In this document: positions 13,080 through 13,537 of the stretch, one piece after another | Position numbering within the stretch: the first letter of the stretch is position 1 | Layout: every line of letters begins with the position of its first letter | DNA from: Natronomonas sp. | GTDB taxonomy: Archaea; Halobacteriota; Halobacteria; Halobacteriales; Haloarculaceae | Assembly: GCA_007121575.1 (NCBI GenBank) | Contig: SKKJ01000314.1 | Span: 1 to 13,537, forward strand | Direction of reading: 5' to 3' | Length of the DNA stretch: 13,537 nucleotides | The notes under the pieces: model-generated | Databases searched by the model: none | What the model saw: the letters and a program-made list of their open reading frames with translations, nothing else | What the model was told of the DNA's origin: nothing | Translations under genes and position numbers: made by a program

Positions 13080-13537
13080 AGATAAGAATGAAGAGTGAGG
13101 CGGTGCGTTTTTTGAGTGTCTATGTCGAAAAACGCCCGCCTCAACGGCTGTTTGGACGAGATCGAGTTAGGTTTTGTGGAACGAGAAGCGACACCACGAT
13201 TGCTGATGAAGCTCGGTATTCAACTCCATTTGACTGGATTATCACTTTCGAATACCGTCTCTATTCTTGAGATATTTGGTGTCAAACGGGCTCGGTCTAC
13301 CGTTCACAACTGGGTTCACAAGGCTGAGTTACAGCCCGAATCTGGTCGGAGTCCGGATCACGTTGCGGTTGATGAGACGGTGATCCGACTCAATGATGAG
13401 CAGTATTGGCTGTACGCGGCTGTCGATTCGGAAACAAACAAATTACTCCATACAAAGCTTGAGCCAACCAGAACAAACGTTCTCGCCCACGCGTTCTTTG
13501 CTGAACTCCGCGAGAAACACGACGTTGACGACGTCCC
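13070..13537 (+). mobile_element. IS6-family insertion sequence, left part only
   Basis: The transposase gene at 13122 and a drop in GC content mark an IS6-like element cut off by the window edge. The left boundary is placed near 13070 (GGCGGTGTTCAGATAAG) by base composition and the inverted repeat. It is uncertain by some tens of bases because the right terminal repeat and the target duplication are not visible. The motif GGCGGTG recurs at 13099-13105, which may be a sub-terminal repeat. Confidence 0.75.
13122..13537 (+). CDS. IS6-family transposase (5' part; continues past window edge)
   Basis: DDE transposase; 138 codons are visible, about 60% of a usual IS6 transposase (about 210-235 residues). 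A helix-turn-helix region at about 40-68 (LSLSNTVSILEIFGVKRARSTVHNWV) precedes the catalytic domain. The first catalytic aspartate is in VAVDETVIRL (D84), followed by QYWLYAAVDSETNKLLH (94-110) and LEPTRTNVLAHAFFAELREKHDVDD, which match haloarchaeal IS6 transposases I know. The second Asp and the Glu lie beyond the window. Codon use (TTG, TTA, ACA, AGA, CCA) is more AT-rich than in all the neighbouring genes, as expected for a mobile gene. The frame is open to the edge, so there is no sign of decay in the part seen. Confidence 0.93.
   Translation, partial: MSKNARLNGCLDEIELGFVEREATPRLLMKLGIQLHLTGLSLSNTVSILEIFGVKRARSTVHNWVHKAELQPESGRSPDHVAVDETVIRLNDEQYWLYAAVDSETNKLLHTKLEPTRTNVLAHAFFAELREKHDVDDV

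Noticed and set aside
13108..13113. T6 run as a terminator
   Set aside because: It lies inside the insertion sequence just before the transposase start, and no gene on the plus strand ends immediately upstream of it.
13088..13270. A 60-codon plus-strand frame at the right end
   Set aside because: It is out of frame with, and overlaps, the IS6 transposase frame at 13122, which has clear family similarity.

Overview
The window looks like part of a euryarchaeal halophile (class Halobacteria) chromosome. The predicted proteins are strongly acidic. The DNA is GC-rich except at promoters and in the right-hand mobile element. Several products belong to families I know from haloarchaea: an EndA with two fused repeats, a ThiD-ThiN fusion, an enlarged TrpRS, and small DUF5611- and DUF6432-like proteins. 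Most genes have an AT-rich TATA element centred about 24-30 bp before the start codon and no room for a Shine-Dalgarno site, the usual haloarchaeal leaderless arrangement. I cannot name the genus.

Left part (1-5389): a 3'-truncated mutS runs leftward off the edge. It is followed by leftward thiD with a degenerate C-terminal ThiN domain, and by a divergent 58-codon orphan. Next come a leftward pair (a two-zinc-site protein with a long acidic linker, then a DUF5611-like protein) and a rightward small winged-helix protein (DUF6432-like).

Centre (5442-10494): a rightward YgfZ/GcvT-type folate-binding protein is followed by a MinD/ParA-type ATPase with a long disordered acidic tail, a 27-bp tandem repeat and a terminal basic amphipathic helix. 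The ATPase meets a leftward coiled-coil protein head-on with only 3 bp between their stop codons. Leftward trpS lies beyond it.

Right part (10495-13537): a 251-bp AT-rich non-coding stretch with repeats precedes a small DUF2061 membrane protein. Then come leftward endA (tRNA-splicing endonuclease) and a leftward metal-dependent cyclase/hydrolase. The window ends inside an IS6-type insertion sequence whose left end lies about 50 bp upstream of the cyclase gene. No rRNA, tRNA or CRISPR array was seen.

Most of the content is housekeeping: mismatch repair, thiamine synthesis, tRNA charging and splicing, Fe-S/folate metabolism. The least explained parts are the MinD-like ATPase with its convergent coiled-coil neighbour, the zinc-protein/DUF5611 pair, the decayed ThiN domain, and the repeat-rich intergenic region before the DUF2061 gene.
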